Below are positions 8,113-16,561 of a stretch of DNA of 64,000 nucleotides, piece by piece. A program made the position numbers and the translations under genes. The DNA comes from Lactobacillus kitasatonis DSM 16761 = JCM 1039. Lineage in GTDB: Bacteria > Bacillota > Bacilli > Lactobacillales > Lactobacillaceae. Numbering within the stretch: the stretch's first letter is position 1; each line of letters starts with the position of its first letter. The stretch covers positions 36,154 to 100,153 of the forward strand of contig NZ_BALU01000007.1 in the NCBI RefSeq assembly GCF_000615285.1, given 5' to 3'. The notes under the pieces are model-generated. The model was not told where the DNA came from and made no database searches. It saw nothing but the letters and a program-made list of their open reading frames with translations.

Positions 8113-8814
8113 TTATTTTTCGTGATAAATTTTTCTGACATTTCTAATATCTTGCGGCTGAATCGTGTAGATTGAACCCTTAGGATACATGACTGAAACG
8201 GAATTCGTGTGGTTTAAACCAATCGCGTGGCCCAGTTCGTGTTCTGCCGTATTAACGATGCGGTTGTTGCTGTAGCCGTACCACTCGTTTTGCAAGTAGT
8301 AGCGGTTCAAATGCACGTCAGCTTTTAACAAATGACCTGTTGATGGGTTATAAGTCGTCGCTGTTTCACCGGCCGCGTTGGTGTCACTATCATCGACTGT
8401 GCTGATCACGATTTGGGCGCGACTTTTATCATTGGTTTGATGGAAAGTAAAAGCACCCGTTCTGTTCCAGGCATTCATTGCGTCAATTGCAGCTGAACGT
8501 AGCTGGAGATTATTTTTAATATCAACATAGACATTAGCTTCCGGCTCTGACCAAACGCGCGTCTCAGAAGAATTATCATTTTCAGTTTTGTCAGTATCTG
8601 TTTTTGTATTTGGATTAACGCCATTTTTTGGCGCAGTTGCTGTTCCCGTCGTGAGCAATTGATTGATACGATAGCTAAGTGTAGCTAAAGAATCATTGGT
8701 AGCTATTTGGAAGTTGGGGTTGTTTTTATAAGTCCAAACACCAAATGCGAGAAGAGCAAGCAAGAAAATATTTCGAATAAATCTAAAAAATGGTCTCATA
8801 TTTTTTAACTCCAA
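8113..8814 (-). CDS. Matrixin-type zinc metalloprotease, membrane-anchored
   Basis: 233 residues. An N-terminal hydrophobic segment near residues 8-25 (FRFIRNIFLLALLAFGVW) acts as anchor or signal. A serine/threonine-rich linker (about residues 55-85) is followed by the catalytic domain. The zinc motif HELGHAIGLNH (HExxHxxGxxH) is near residues 191-201 and the Met-turn SVMYP follows closely. This is the metzincin/matrixin arrangement. Small secreted proteases of this type occur in lactobacilli; the substrates are not known. The gene stands alone with its own terminator. Confidence 0.85.
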   Translation of the reverse strand: MELKNMRPFFRFIRNIFLLALLAFGVWTYKNNPNFQIATNDSLATLSYRINQLLTTGTATAPKNGVNPNTKTDTDKTENDNSSETRVWSEPEANVYVDIKNNLQLRSAAIDAMNAWNRTGAFTFHQTNDKSRAQIVISTVDDSDTNAAGETATTYNPSTGHLLKADVHLNRYYLQNEWYGYSNNRIVNTAEHELGHAIGLNHTNSVSVMYPKGSIYTIQPQDIRNVRKIYHEK

Positions 8815-8949
8815 CGTTGAAATTATAATCTTTAGAGTTTAAATTTTCACCAATTTTTACTTATATTTTGTTTGCGAGCGTGAAAACTATCATGAAAGCG
8901 CTATTCATGCTAAAATAGATAGCAAGTTTTTTATGGAAAAGGTGATTAA

Positions 8950-11256
8950 ATGGCTACAGCCAAAACTGAAAATAATGAAAAAGAACTTGAGCAAAAACAC
9001 CTTGATAACATCATGGTACAGATCAAGGCGCGCGAAAAGTCTTTAAAGAAATCTATCAAATCAGCTGAAGGCGAAGCAAGAGAGCTTAATTCACACTTTT
9101 TTGACGATGTGAAATTGGACTACGATGGCTATTCCACTTCAATGGAAACTGCCTTGTCAATTCACCAACAGCAACAATTATTGAGCGAGCGTGAACATGC
9201 TTGGCAACATTCAGCTAAGCAATTAGACACGGTAGAACGCCTTGAAAAGCGACCATACTTTGCACGTGTAGATTTCAAGGAAAACGGCGAAGATAAGCCT
9301 GAAACCATTTATATTGGCTTGGGTTCCTTTGCGGATAAAGATGATCATTTCTTGATCTATGACTGGCGTGCACCTATTTCTTCAATTTATTACGATGGAA
9401 AATTAGGCAAAGTTACCTATAACTCACCAGAAGGTGAAATTACCGTCGATATGACCAAGAAGCGTCAATTCATGATCGAAGACGGCAAGATCATCAACAT
9501 GTTTGACACCAATGAGTCAATCGGTGACCAAATGCTTTTGTCTGTTTTGTCCGAAAAATCCAGCACACAGATGAAATCGATCGTAACGACGATTCAACGT
9601 GAACAAAACAAGATCATCAGAAATACCAGTGCTGACTTGTTGTTTGTTCAAGGTGCAGCTGGTTCTGGTAAGACTAGTGCTATTTTGCAAAGAATTGCCT
9701 TTCTTTTGTACCGTTACCGCGGCAACTTAACTTCAAGCGACGTTATCATGTTTAGTCCTAACCAATTGTTTAACGACTACATCAAGAACGTTTTGCCTGA
9801 AATGGGTGAACAAAACATGGTTCAAATGACCTACTGGCAATTTGTTGCTCGTCGTTTGCCAGGGATGAACGTTGAAAACCTGTTCAAGCAATTCGAAGAT
9901 CAAACTGCCGACACCAGCATCAGCAAATTCAAGGATTCTGTCAGCTTCTTTAACTTGCTTACGCGTTATGCAAAGCGTCTTAACAAGCGTGGTGTGGTCT
10001 TTAAGAATATCTACTTCCGTGATAAGAAGAAGCCATACTTTGATAAAGATAAGATCAAAGAGATCTACTACTCATTCAATGAAAATTACAGTTTGGCTAA
10101 CCGTATCGACGCTACACGTGAAGAATTGATCAAGATGCTTAACCGTAAGATTACGCCTGAAACTAAGAAGGCTTGGGTAGCTCGTACTATTGAAGGGATG
10201 AGCCAACAAGAATTGAACGACTTGTATGATCGTCCTGACCAGGAATTCGAATCCGAAGCAAAAGAAGAGGCCTTCTTGGGTAGAAAGATCGTTTTGGCCG
10301 CATTGAAGGGCGTTCACAAACTTATTTTGCACAACCACTTCCTCAACATGCGTGCACAATACCTTAGCTTTTTGCGTGCCGTACCTAAGATGGTTGATTT
10401 AAGCAAGTGGGACATCGACGAAGACGAATGGATGAAGCATGTCGAAGATGTAAAAGACAACTTCAAGAAGCACGATATTGCAATGAGCGACGTTTCCGCA
10501 TACTTGTACCTTTACGACTTAGTTACTGGCCGTAGAACCGACTTTGAAATGCGTTATGCCTTTATCGATGAAATTCAAGACTACACTCCATTCCAATTAG
10601 CATACCTCAAGTACAACTTCCCACGTGCCAAGTTCACCATGTTAGGTGACTTGAACCAAGCTATCTTTACTAAGGACGAAAGCCGCAGTTTGCTTAAGCA
10701 AATTTCTGGTTTATTTGATCCAAAGAAGACTGATGTTGTGCAGCTTACTAAGTCATATCGTTCAACTAAGGAATTGACCAACTTTACCAGGCAAATTTTG
10801 CGCCAAGGTGAAAAGATCGAAGTCTTTAACAGAAAGGGTCCTAAGCCAGTTATCTGGGGCAGAAAGACCGATGAAGAAGCTGTTGCCGTTTTGAGCAATG
10901 TTTTACGCGATAACGAAAAGCATAAGATGACCACAGCTGTTATTACCAAGGATTTGGCTAGTGCTAAGTTTGTTCACAAGATGCTTGAGGATCGCGGCGA
11001 AAAGGCAACTTTGATTGCGACTGCTAACCAACGTTTAGTTGATGGTACTTTGATTATTCCATCATACCTTGCAAAGGGTCTAGAATTTGACGCCGTAATC
11101 ATGTGGGGTGCTTCAAAAGAAAACTACCACCGCTTAGATGAAACGCAATTAGTTTACACGATTACTTCACGTGCTATGTACAAGCTGGACATCATTTACA
11201 CCGGTGAAAAGAGTCCGCTTCTTGACGTAGATAAGAGCACCTACGAAGAAAAATAA
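8950..11256 (+). CDS. helD: HelD-like RNA polymerase recycling helicase
   Basis: 768 residues, the usual size of Gram-positive HelD, a UvrD/Rep-related ATPase that strips RNA polymerase from stalled complexes. The N-terminal region up to about residue 110 is helical and charged (a coiled coil that enters the polymerase). Walker A GAAGSGKTSA starts near residue 235. Walker B is AFIDEIQDYTPFQ and the downstream motif LTKSYRSTKEL is superfamily-1 motif IV-like; near the C-terminus AKGLEFDAVI is motif V. GGTGATT lies before ATG 8950. No terminator is clear before the following T-box promoter. Confidence 0.9.
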   Translation: MATAKTENNEKELEQKHLDNIMVQIKAREKSLKKSIKSAEGEARELNSHFFDDVKLDYDGYSTSMETALSIHQQQQLLSEREHAWQHSAKQLDTVERLEKRPYFARVDFKENGEDKPETIYIGLGSFADKDDHFLIYDWRAPISSIYYDGKLGKVTYNSPEGEITVDMTKKRQFMIEDGKIINMFDTNESIGDQMLLSVLSEKSSTQMKSIVTTIQREQNKIIRNTSADLLFVQGAAGSGKTSAILQRIAFLLYRYRGNLTSSDVIMFSPNQLFNDYIKNVLPEMGEQNMVQMTYWQFVARRLPGMNVENLFKQFEDQTADTSISKFKDSVSFFNLLTRYAKRLNKRGVVFKNIYFRDKKKPYFDKDKIKEIYYSFNENYSLANRIDATREELIKMLNRKITPETKKAWVARTIEGMSQQELNDLYDRPDQEFESEAKEEAFLGRKIVLAALKGVHKLILHNHFLNMRAQYLSFLRAVPKMVDLSKWDIDEDEWMKHVEDVKDNFKKHDIAMSDVSAYLYLYDLVTGRRTDFEMRYAFIDEIQDYTPFQLAYLKYNFPRAKFTMLGDLNQAIFTKDESRSLLKQISGLFDPKKTDVVQLTKSYRSTKELTNFTRQILRQGEKIEVFNRKGPKPVIWGRKTDEEAVAVLSNVLRDNEKHKMTTAVITKDLASAKFVHKMLEDRGEKATLIATANQRLVDGTLIIPSYLAKGLEFDAVIMWGASKENYHRLDETQLVYTITSRAMYKLDIIYTGEKSPLLDVDKSTYEEK

Positions 11257-11285
11257 TTGACAAATTATTTTTTGGCGTTTATTAT
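11257..11285 (+). promoter_or_regulatory. Promoter of amino-acid ABC operon
   Basis: TTGACA (11257-11262), a 17-base spacer, and TATTAT (11280-11285). Transcription would start near 11292, immediately before the T-box leader. Confidence 0.7.
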
Positions 11286-11291
11286 CTTAAT

Positions 11292-11566
11292 CAACATTAA
11301 AAACAACTTAGAACAGAAGCAGTAATACCTGTCGTAATAATAGAGAGTTTCTGATGGTGGAAATGAAACATACGCTGGTATGAAGTCACATCTGCGAGTT
11401 GATTTTCTGAATTGAGTAGGAAGACCCGGGGTTAGCCCGTTACAGCTAAAGGTTGATTATCGAACTTATTGAGGCAAGCTGCGTGAGCAGTTTGTGAACA
11501 TGAGGTGGAACCGCGATTTCATTCGCCCTCGTAGCCAATTTGGCTATGGGGGCTTTTTCTTTTTGA
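11292..11566 (+). ncRNA. T-box leader, complete unit
   Basis: Stem I features are the AGAGAG motif (11342-11347) and an apical hairpin GTTTC/GAAAC enclosing GATGGTGGAAAT. The T-box core AGGTGGAACCGCG is at 11503-11515. A terminator GCCCTCGTAGCC/GGCTATGGGGGC followed by TTTTTCTTTTT lies at 11525-11565. By structural analogy with the serS T-box in this window, the specifier would follow GAA at 11382-11384 and read GTC, but the antiterminator bulge TGGA implies a tRNA with U73 (such as Cys, Thr or Gly), which does not fit valine. The specificity is therefore unresolved. Confidence 0.85.
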
Positions 11567-11670
11567 TAATCAACCTAGTGAGGCATTTTGCGTGAGCAAG
11601 TGCGAACATGAGGTGGAAACACGATGCGTTCGTCCTCTTAGGGTAAGTCCTAAGGGGGCGTTTTTTATTA
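11567..11670 (+). ncRNA. Second, partial T-box unit (antiterminator and terminator only)
   Basis: A degenerate repeat of the 3' part of the first T-box. It has GTGAGGCA and GCGTGAGCA as in the first copy, a core AGGTGGAAACACG at 11611-11623, and its own terminator CGTCCTCTTAGG/CCTAAGGGGGCG with TTTTTT at 11631-11667. No stem I or specifier is present between the two units (fewer than 50 bases), so it cannot select a tRNA in the normal way. The bulge again reads TGGA. Confidence 0.75.
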
Positions 11671-11687
11671 GGAAAATGGGTGAGAAT

Positions 11688-12335
11688 ATGTCGCTGAAAT
11701 ACATTACAGAAATATTGCCAGCTTTATTTAGTGGAGTGGGGATGACGTTGAACATCTTCTTTTGGACTTTAATTTTAGCAACACCGCTTGGAATTTTAGT
11801 CTCATTGGGAGAAATGAGTAAGATCAAACCACTTAAGTGGGTCGTTAACTTTTACGTTTGGATCATGAGAGGTACGCCATTACTTTTGCAACTGATTTTT
11901 GTCTTTTATGGTTTGCCAATTATTCATATTGTTTTTCCACGTTACCAAGCTGCTTTATTTGCTTTTGTCTTAAACTATGCGGCTTATTTCGCTGAAATTT
12001 TCCGGGGTGGTTTTCAATCAATCGACCAAGGTCAGTTCGAAGCTGCACAAGTGTTGCGCTTGAACCGCTGGCAAACGATGACCAAGATCATTATTCCCCA
12101 GGTGATTAAGATCGTGTTGCCATCAATCGGTAACGAAGTTATCAACTTGGTAAAGGATTCATCATTGGTTTACGTAATTGGTTTAGGCGACTTGCTTAGA
12201 GCCGGAAACGTTGCGATGGCAAGGGATGTAACCTTGGTACCACTTGTACTAGTTGGCGTCATTTACTTGCTCTTGATTAGTATTTGTGCCTTTATTCTTA
12301 AACGACTTGAAAAGCACTTCTCTTATTACAAGTAG
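11688..12335 (+). CDS. Amino-acid ABC transporter permease
   Basis: 215 residues from ATG 11688, or 219 from ATG 11676; the longer in-frame ORF starting at 11592 lies inside the T-box leader and is rejected. About five membrane segments and the coupling motif EAAQVLRLNRWQTMTKIIIPQ (here split, EAA near residue 123) mark a HisM/GlnP-type permease. RGTPLLLQL is the family signature. It forms an operon with the ATPase and binding protein and acts in uptake of an amino acid chosen by the T-box leader, possibly cystine, on the grounds of discriminator base only. Confidence 0.85.
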   Translation: MSLKYITEILPALFSGVGMTLNIFFWTLILATPLGILVSLGEMSKIKPLKWVVNFYVWIMRGTPLLLQLIFVFYGLPIIHIVFPRYQAALFAFVLNYAAYFAEIFRGGFQSIDQGQFEAAQVLRLNRWQTMTKIIIPQVIKIVLPSIGNEVINLVKDSSLVYVIGLGDLLRAGNVAMARDVTLVPLVLVGVIYLLLISICAFILKRLEKHFSYYK

Positions 12336-12351
12336 GATCAGGTGAAAACAA

Positions 12352-12972
12352 ATGTTAGAAGTAAAGAACTTATGCAAAGAATTTAACAACCGTCCGATCT
12401 TGAAGGACATTTCTTTTACGTTAAAAGATGGCGAAATCATGACGATCGTTGGTCCATCTGGTGCTGGTAAAACGACTTTGCTTAGAATTATCGCGGGCCT
12501 TGAAACGAAGGACAGTGGTGAAATTTTAATCGATGGTAAACCATATGACCCAGGTAAAGTTGGCGTCGTTTTCCAGGATTTTAACCTTTTCCCTAATTTA
12601 AACGTACTTCAAAACATTACTTTGGCACCAACGATGGTGCTCAAGGAATCCAAGGAGGAAGCCGATCAGAACGCTAAAAAGTTGCTTGATCAATTGCAGA
12701 TGAATGGTCGAGAAAAACAGTACCCATATCAATTATCAGGTGGTCAAAAGCAACGTGTCGCAATCGCTAGAGCTTTGGCGATGAAGCCAAGAATTTTATG
12801 TTATGATGAACCAACTTCTGCCCTTGATCCTAACTTGCGTAAAGAAGTGGAAAAGATGATCTTGGATTTGAAGAAGTCAGGCTTAACGCAATTGATCATC
12901 ACGCACGATTTGACCTTCGCTAAGAACGTGGCCGATCAGATGCTTAATGTCCAGCCATTAAGTGAGGCGTAG
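12352..12972 (+). CDS. Amino-acid ABC transporter ATPase (short form)
   Basis: 206 residues. Walker A GPSGAGKTTL is near residues 34-43, signature LSGGQKQRVAIARAL near 124-138, Walker B ILCYDEPTSALD near 146-157, and the H-loop is ITHDLTFA. GlnQ-type proteins usually run to about 240 residues; this one stops soon after the H-loop (ADQMLNVQPLSEA), so it lacks the usual C-terminal tail. The nucleotide-binding core is complete, so it can still be functional. RBS AGGTGAAAAC precedes the start. Confidence 0.85.
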   Translation: MLEVKNLCKEFNNRPILKDISFTLKDGEIMTIVGPSGAGKTTLLRIIAGLETKDSGEILIDGKPYDPGKVGVVFQDFNLFPNLNVLQNITLAPTMVLKESKEEADQNAKKLLDQLQMNGREKQYPYQLSGGQKQRVAIARALAMKPRILCYDEPTSALDPNLRKEVEKMILDLKKSGLTQLIITHDLTFAKNVADQMLNVQPLSEA

Positions 12973-12975
12973 TCT

Positions 12976-13794
12976 ATGAAGAAAAGATGGATTTTCGGTT
13001 TATTAGCTACTTTAATGCTAGTGCTAACTGGTTGTGAAAGCGTGAAGGAACGCGCAAATACGCAAGACACGTGGAGTAAGATTACACAGAAAAATCAGGT
13101 TGTGGTGGGTCTTGATGACAGTTTCGTGCCCATGGGTTTTGAGAAAAAGAATGGGCAGCTAATTGGTTATGACATTGATTTAGCTAAGGCTGTGTTTAAA
13201 CAATATGGCATCCACGTTAGTTTTCAAACGATCGACTGGTCGATGAACGTCACAGAATTGCGTAACAGCACAATCGACTTGTTATGGAACGGCTACAGTA
13301 TTACGCCTGAACGTAAGAAAAAAGTGGCCTTTAGTCGACCATATTTGCGCAACAGACAGGTACTCGTCGTTAAGAAGGACAGCGGCATTAATTCGTTTAA
13401 GCAGATGAAAAAGTATGAATTAGGGATGCAAACCGGTTCAACTGCCGAGCAGTGGTATGAAACTAAGCAAAATGTTTTGTACGCAAAAAAGACCGTGCTC
13501 TATGACACGATCTCTAATTCGTTCTTAGATTTGAATGCCGGTCGGATTCAGGGTATTTTATTAGATGAAGTTTATGCCAACTACTACATTGCTCACATGA
13601 CTAAGAGCAAGGACTACAAGGTGATTCAAAATGATAATGTGCCAAAGGATTTGTTTGTGGTCGGAATGCGTAAGGGTGACAAGACTTTGCGTAAAAAGGT
13701 CAATGCCGGCTTAGTTCTCTTGCAAAAAAATGGTACACTAGCTAAGTTGAATAAAAAGTGGTTTGGCAAGGAAAGCAATTATTTAGGTAGATAG
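12976..13794 (+). CDS. Amino-acid ABC transporter substrate-binding lipoprotein
   Basis: 272 residues. A signal peptide with lipobox LVLTGC gives lipidation at Cys 20. The rest is the SBP_bac_3 fold: VVVGLDDSFVPMGFE and GYDIDLAKAVF near residues 43-75, and TIDLLWNGYSITPERKKKV near 96-114. This is the extracytoplasmic receptor of the preceding permease and ATPase. It starts three bases after the ATPase stop. The ligand is a polar amino acid; the pocket residues do not let me name it. Confidence 0.85.
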   Translation: MKKRWIFGLLATLMLVLTGCESVKERANTQDTWSKITQKNQVVVGLDDSFVPMGFEKKNGQLIGYDIDLAKAVFKQYGIHVSFQTIDWSMNVTELRNSTIDLLWNGYSITPERKKKVAFSRPYLRNRQVLVVKKDSGINSFKQMKKYELGMQTGSTAEQWYETKQNVLYAKKTVLYDTISNSFLDLNAGRIQGILLDEVYANYYIAHMTKSKDYKVIQNDNVPKDLFVVGMRKGDKTLRKKVNAGLVLLQKNGTLAKLNKKWFGKESNYLGR

Positions 13795-13796
13795 CA

Positions 13797-14249
13797 ATGA
13801 AGCAGATAAATGATTTTACCCTGAAAAAGATTGATGAAATGAGCGGCCGTGAGCTGTTTTGCACGGAAAGATTGCGTGAAGAAACGTTTGTGACCGAGCA
13901 AAAGATTACTTTGCCTGAACTTGATGACCAAGATTTGATCGCAATTCAAGCGTACCGTTTGAACGATGATCAAACGAATGCGCTGGCTACTTGCCGGATT
14001 TTTGAAGAAGATGGCAAGTGGATGTTGGGCCGCGTTGCGGTGTCAAAGGTGGCTAGAGGGATGCACCTCGGCAGCAAGATGGTTGAAGCGGTACAAGAAT
14101 ACTTGCGCGAAAAGGGCGTAGCGGCGTTATACTGCCATGCCCAAATGCGGGTTGAACCGTTTTATACCAAATTAGGCTATCAAGAAATCGGCGAGCCATT
14201 TGAAGAAGCTGGCATTCAGCACATCATGATGAAAAAGGACTTGAACTAA
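13797..14249 (+). CDS. GNAT family N-acetyltransferase (ElaA-like)
   Basis: 150 residues. The start, FTLKKIDEMSGRELFCTERLREETFVTEQ, and the motif GRVAVSKVARGMHLGSKMVE (acetyl-CoA binding, near residues 78-97) match small ElaA-like acetyltransferases. The gene begins two bases after the binding-protein stop, so it is the last gene of the T-box operon, but a role in amino-acid uptake is not implied. The 3' end overlaps the converging SGNH hydrolase gene by four bases. Confidence 0.8.
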   Translation: MKQINDFTLKKIDEMSGRELFCTERLREETFVTEQKITLPELDDQDLIAIQAYRLNDDQTNALATCRIFEEDGKWMLGRVAVSKVARGMHLGSKMVEAVQEYLREKGVAALYCHAQMRVEPFYTKLGYQEIGEPFEEAGIQHIMMKKDLN

Positions 14250-14806
14250 TCGAGTTCTTTTTTAATTGTGGGCACAATCTGGTTAACCAGAAATCCGTTA
14301 CCTTTATCAGTTAAATGCTGGCCATCTGCTTGGTAATATGTCGATATGTGTTTGAGCTTTCTCATGGCCGGAAGAATATCCACAAATGGTGATTTGTGCT
14401 CAAAAGCAACTTTTTTGGCAATCGAGTTAAACAAATCAAGGCGCTCATCACCATAAAATTGATTGATTTCGCTATTTGTGGGATCGGGATAACAAAGTCC
14501 CACAACGACGCTTTTACCTACAGTATCAAGGATTTGACCTAGATTTCTTTCATAGTTTTCAGGACTAATGCCCCATGCCGTAGCGGCGTCGTTATTACCG
14601 TATTCAACAACAGTTAAATCTTTTTCTGCAGGAATCTGCACTAAATAATCAACGCCTTCGACGGTAGTTGCACCACTTTTAGAGATGTTTTCCACCTGTG
14701 TATAATTGTTAAGCTGTTTTTTAAACAAATTAGTTACAAGGTTGGTGTCACAGCCGTCACGATAACCGTTGAAAATTGAATCGCCAAATAAAATTATTTT
14801 TTTCAT
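14246..14806 (-). CDS. SGNH/GDSL-type hydrolase
   Basis: 186 residues, no signal peptide. Block I FGDSIFNGY (catalytic Ser near residue 9), block III GNND near residues 70-73 and block V DGQHLTDKG near 161-169 (catalytic Asp and His) are all present. Family members deacylate esters or thioesters of lipids or sugars; this one is intracellular. The gene is divergent from coaA and converges on the acetyltransferase. Confidence 0.85.
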   Translation of the reverse strand: MKKIILFGDSIFNGYRDGCDTNLVTNLFKKQLNNYTQVENISKSGATTVEGVDYLVQIPAEKDLTVVEYGNNDAATAWGISPENYERNLGQILDTVGKSVVVGLCYPDPTNSEINQFYGDERLDLFNSIAKKVAFEHKSPFVDILPAMRKLKHISTYYQADGQHLTDKGNGFLVNQIVPTIKKELD

Positions 14807-14851
14807 AGTTTCAGCCTTTCCGTTATAATAAGTAAGTTAGAGGAACAGGAT

Positions 14852-15766
14852 ATGAAGAATTATACAAGCTTTGAAAGAAATGAATGGGCAAAACTTGCAC
14901 CCAAAAATAAAGTAAATATCACAAAAGAAGAGCTAGCTAGCATCAAGTCTTTGGGCGATGTCGTTGATTTGACTGACGTCCACGAGATTTACACTAGTTT
15001 GATTAGCTATTTACACTTAGTTTACCAACAAAAAAGGGATGCACAAGAGGCTCAGATTGAATTTTTACATAAGGATTTTAAGCCGGCGCCATTTATCATC
15101 GGTATTTCTGGTTCTGTTGCGGTAGGCAAGTCAACAACCGCTCGTTTGTTGCAACTTCTTCTTAAAAGAACGTACCCAGAGCTAAAAGTTCATTTAATGA
15201 CCACTGATGGTTTTCTTTATACTAATGAAGAATTGCAGCGTCGTAACCTCATGCCACGCAAGGGATTCCCTGAAAGTTACAATATGACAATGCTCAGCGA
15301 TTTCTTGAAAGACGTGCTGAGCGGCAAAGATGATATCGTTTATCCACTGTATTCACAGGAATTGAGTGATATTGTGCCTGGAAAATATGGTCATGTGAAG
15401 AATCCTGATGTTTTGATCATCGAAGGCATCAATACTTTGCAGCTGCCGGAAAGTGGCCAAGTCGTAACGAGCGACTTCTTCGATTTCTCTATTTACATCG
15501 ACGCTGACGAAGATTTGATTGAAAAATGGTACATGCAACGCTTCAAGAAGGTATTGAAACTAAACAAAGATAAGCCAAATAATTTCTACTATGAAATGGC
15601 TAACGGTCCGCTAGATGATGCTTTAAAGCTAGCTGAAGAGACCTGGCAAATGGTCAACTTGGTCAACCTACGTGAATATATTGCGCCAACAAAGGAACGA
15701 GCTAGTTTGATTTTGCATAAAACAAATGGACATTTAATCGATCGAATTTACCTAAGACATATTTAA
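14852..15766 (+). CDS. coaA: Pantothenate kinase type I
   Basis: 304 residues, the expected size. It phosphorylates pantothenate, the first step of coenzyme A synthesis. P-loop GISGSVAVGKSTTA lies near residues 84-97, followed by HLMTTDGFLY and the RKGFPESYN motif, all diagnostic of the CoaA (P-loop kinase) class. RBS AGAGGAACAGG precedes ATG 14852. A TATAAT-like box lies at 14824. The gene is followed by efp after 137 bases. Confidence 0.95.
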   Translation: MKNYTSFERNEWAKLAPKNKVNITKEELASIKSLGDVVDLTDVHEIYTSLISYLHLVYQQKRDAQEAQIEFLHKDFKPAPFIIGISGSVAVGKSTTARLLQLLLKRTYPELKVHLMTTDGFLYTNEELQRRNLMPRKGFPESYNMTMLSDFLKDVLSGKDDIVYPLYSQELSDIVPGKYGHVKNPDVLIIEGINTLQLPESGQVVTSDFFDFSIYIDADEDLIEKWYMQRFKKVLKLNKDKPNNFYYEMANGPLDDALKLAEETWQMVNLVNLREYIAPTKERASLILHKTNGHLIDRIYLRHI

Positions 15767-15903
15767 TTTGGTATACTGTAAATTATGAATACGATTTATT
15801 TATTATTAATTAAAAAATTTGCTTTGCCCCCAGCGTGTTAAAAAAGAGAAAAACGCAAAAATTAAAAAAACGAGATTGAAGAAAATTAAGGGAGAAAAAG
15901 TAA

Positions 15904-16479
15904 ATGGTACAAGCAATTAATTTGAAAAAAGGTATGATTTTTAGTCAAGACGGCAAGTTGATCAAGGTTTTGAAGGCTAACCACCACAAGCCAGGTAAGG
16001 GTAACACCGTTATGCAAATGGACTTGCGTGATGTTAAGAGTGGTGCCGTTGTTCATAAGACTATGCGTCCATCTGAAAAGGTAGACTTAGTTGAAGTAAC
16101 TAAGAAGAACGCACAATACTTGTACAGCGAAGGCGACACTTATACCTTTATGGATACTGAAACTTACGACCAATACGAAGTTTCAGCTGATCAATTAGGC
16201 GACGACGTTAAGTTCTTGATTCCTAACATTGTCGTTGACATGGACTTCACTGATGACAACAAGATCATCGGTATTGAATTACCAGCAACTGTTGAATTGA
16301 CTGTTAAGGAAACTCAACCAGGTATCAAGGGTGCCACTGTTGCAGGTGGTGGTAAGCCAGCTACTATGGAAACTGGTTTGGTTGTTCAAGTTCCTGACTT
16401 CATCAACGAAGGCGAAAAGCTGGTTATCGGTACTGAAAACGGTGATTACAAGTCACGTGCAGATAGTCAACCAAGATAA
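15904..16479 (+). CDS. efp: Translation elongation factor P
   Basis: 191 residues with the three OB-type domains of EF-P, which relieves ribosome stalling at polyproline. The tip loop reads HHKPGKGN; Lys 32 is the residue that carries modifications in Bacillus. The leader is about 130 bases; TATACT near 15771 could be the -10. The last residues DSQPR and the stop lie inside a 63-bp sequence that is found again at 19093, which marks the edge of an inserted cassette. Confidence 0.95.
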   Translation: MVQAINLKKGMIFSQDGKLIKVLKANHHKPGKGNTVMQMDLRDVKSGAVVHKTMRPSEKVDLVEVTKKNAQYLYSEGDTYTFMDTETYDQYEVSADQLGDDVKFLIPNIVVDMDFTDDNKIIGIELPATVELTVKETQPGIKGATVAGGGKPATMETGLVVQVPDFINEGEKLVIGTENGDYKSRADSQPR

Positions 16480-16524
16480 TTGATTGCAAGCAAATAAGCA
16501 TCGCGTAAAGTGATGCTTATTTTT
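16462..16524 (+). repeat. 63-bp direct repeat, left copy (efp 3' end plus terminator)
   Basis: From GATAGTCAACC through the hairpin AAGCATC-GCGTAAA-GTGATGCTT and its T-run. It matches 19093-19155 at 59 of 63 positions by direct count. It contains the last six codons of efp and its terminator. Confidence 0.9.
16494..16524 (+). terminator. efp terminator
   Basis: ATAAGCATC-GCGTAAA-GTGATGCTTAT hairpin followed by TTTT. An identical hairpin ends the cassette at 19125-19155. Confidence 0.8.
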
Positions 16525-16561
16525 ATCTACAAAGCTAAAGCATACTTGAGGATTTTTTGAA

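Noticed and set aside
11592..11687. Extension of the permease N-terminus
   Set aside because: It would place the start inside the second T-box core and terminator; ATG 11688 (or 11676) lies after the terminator.
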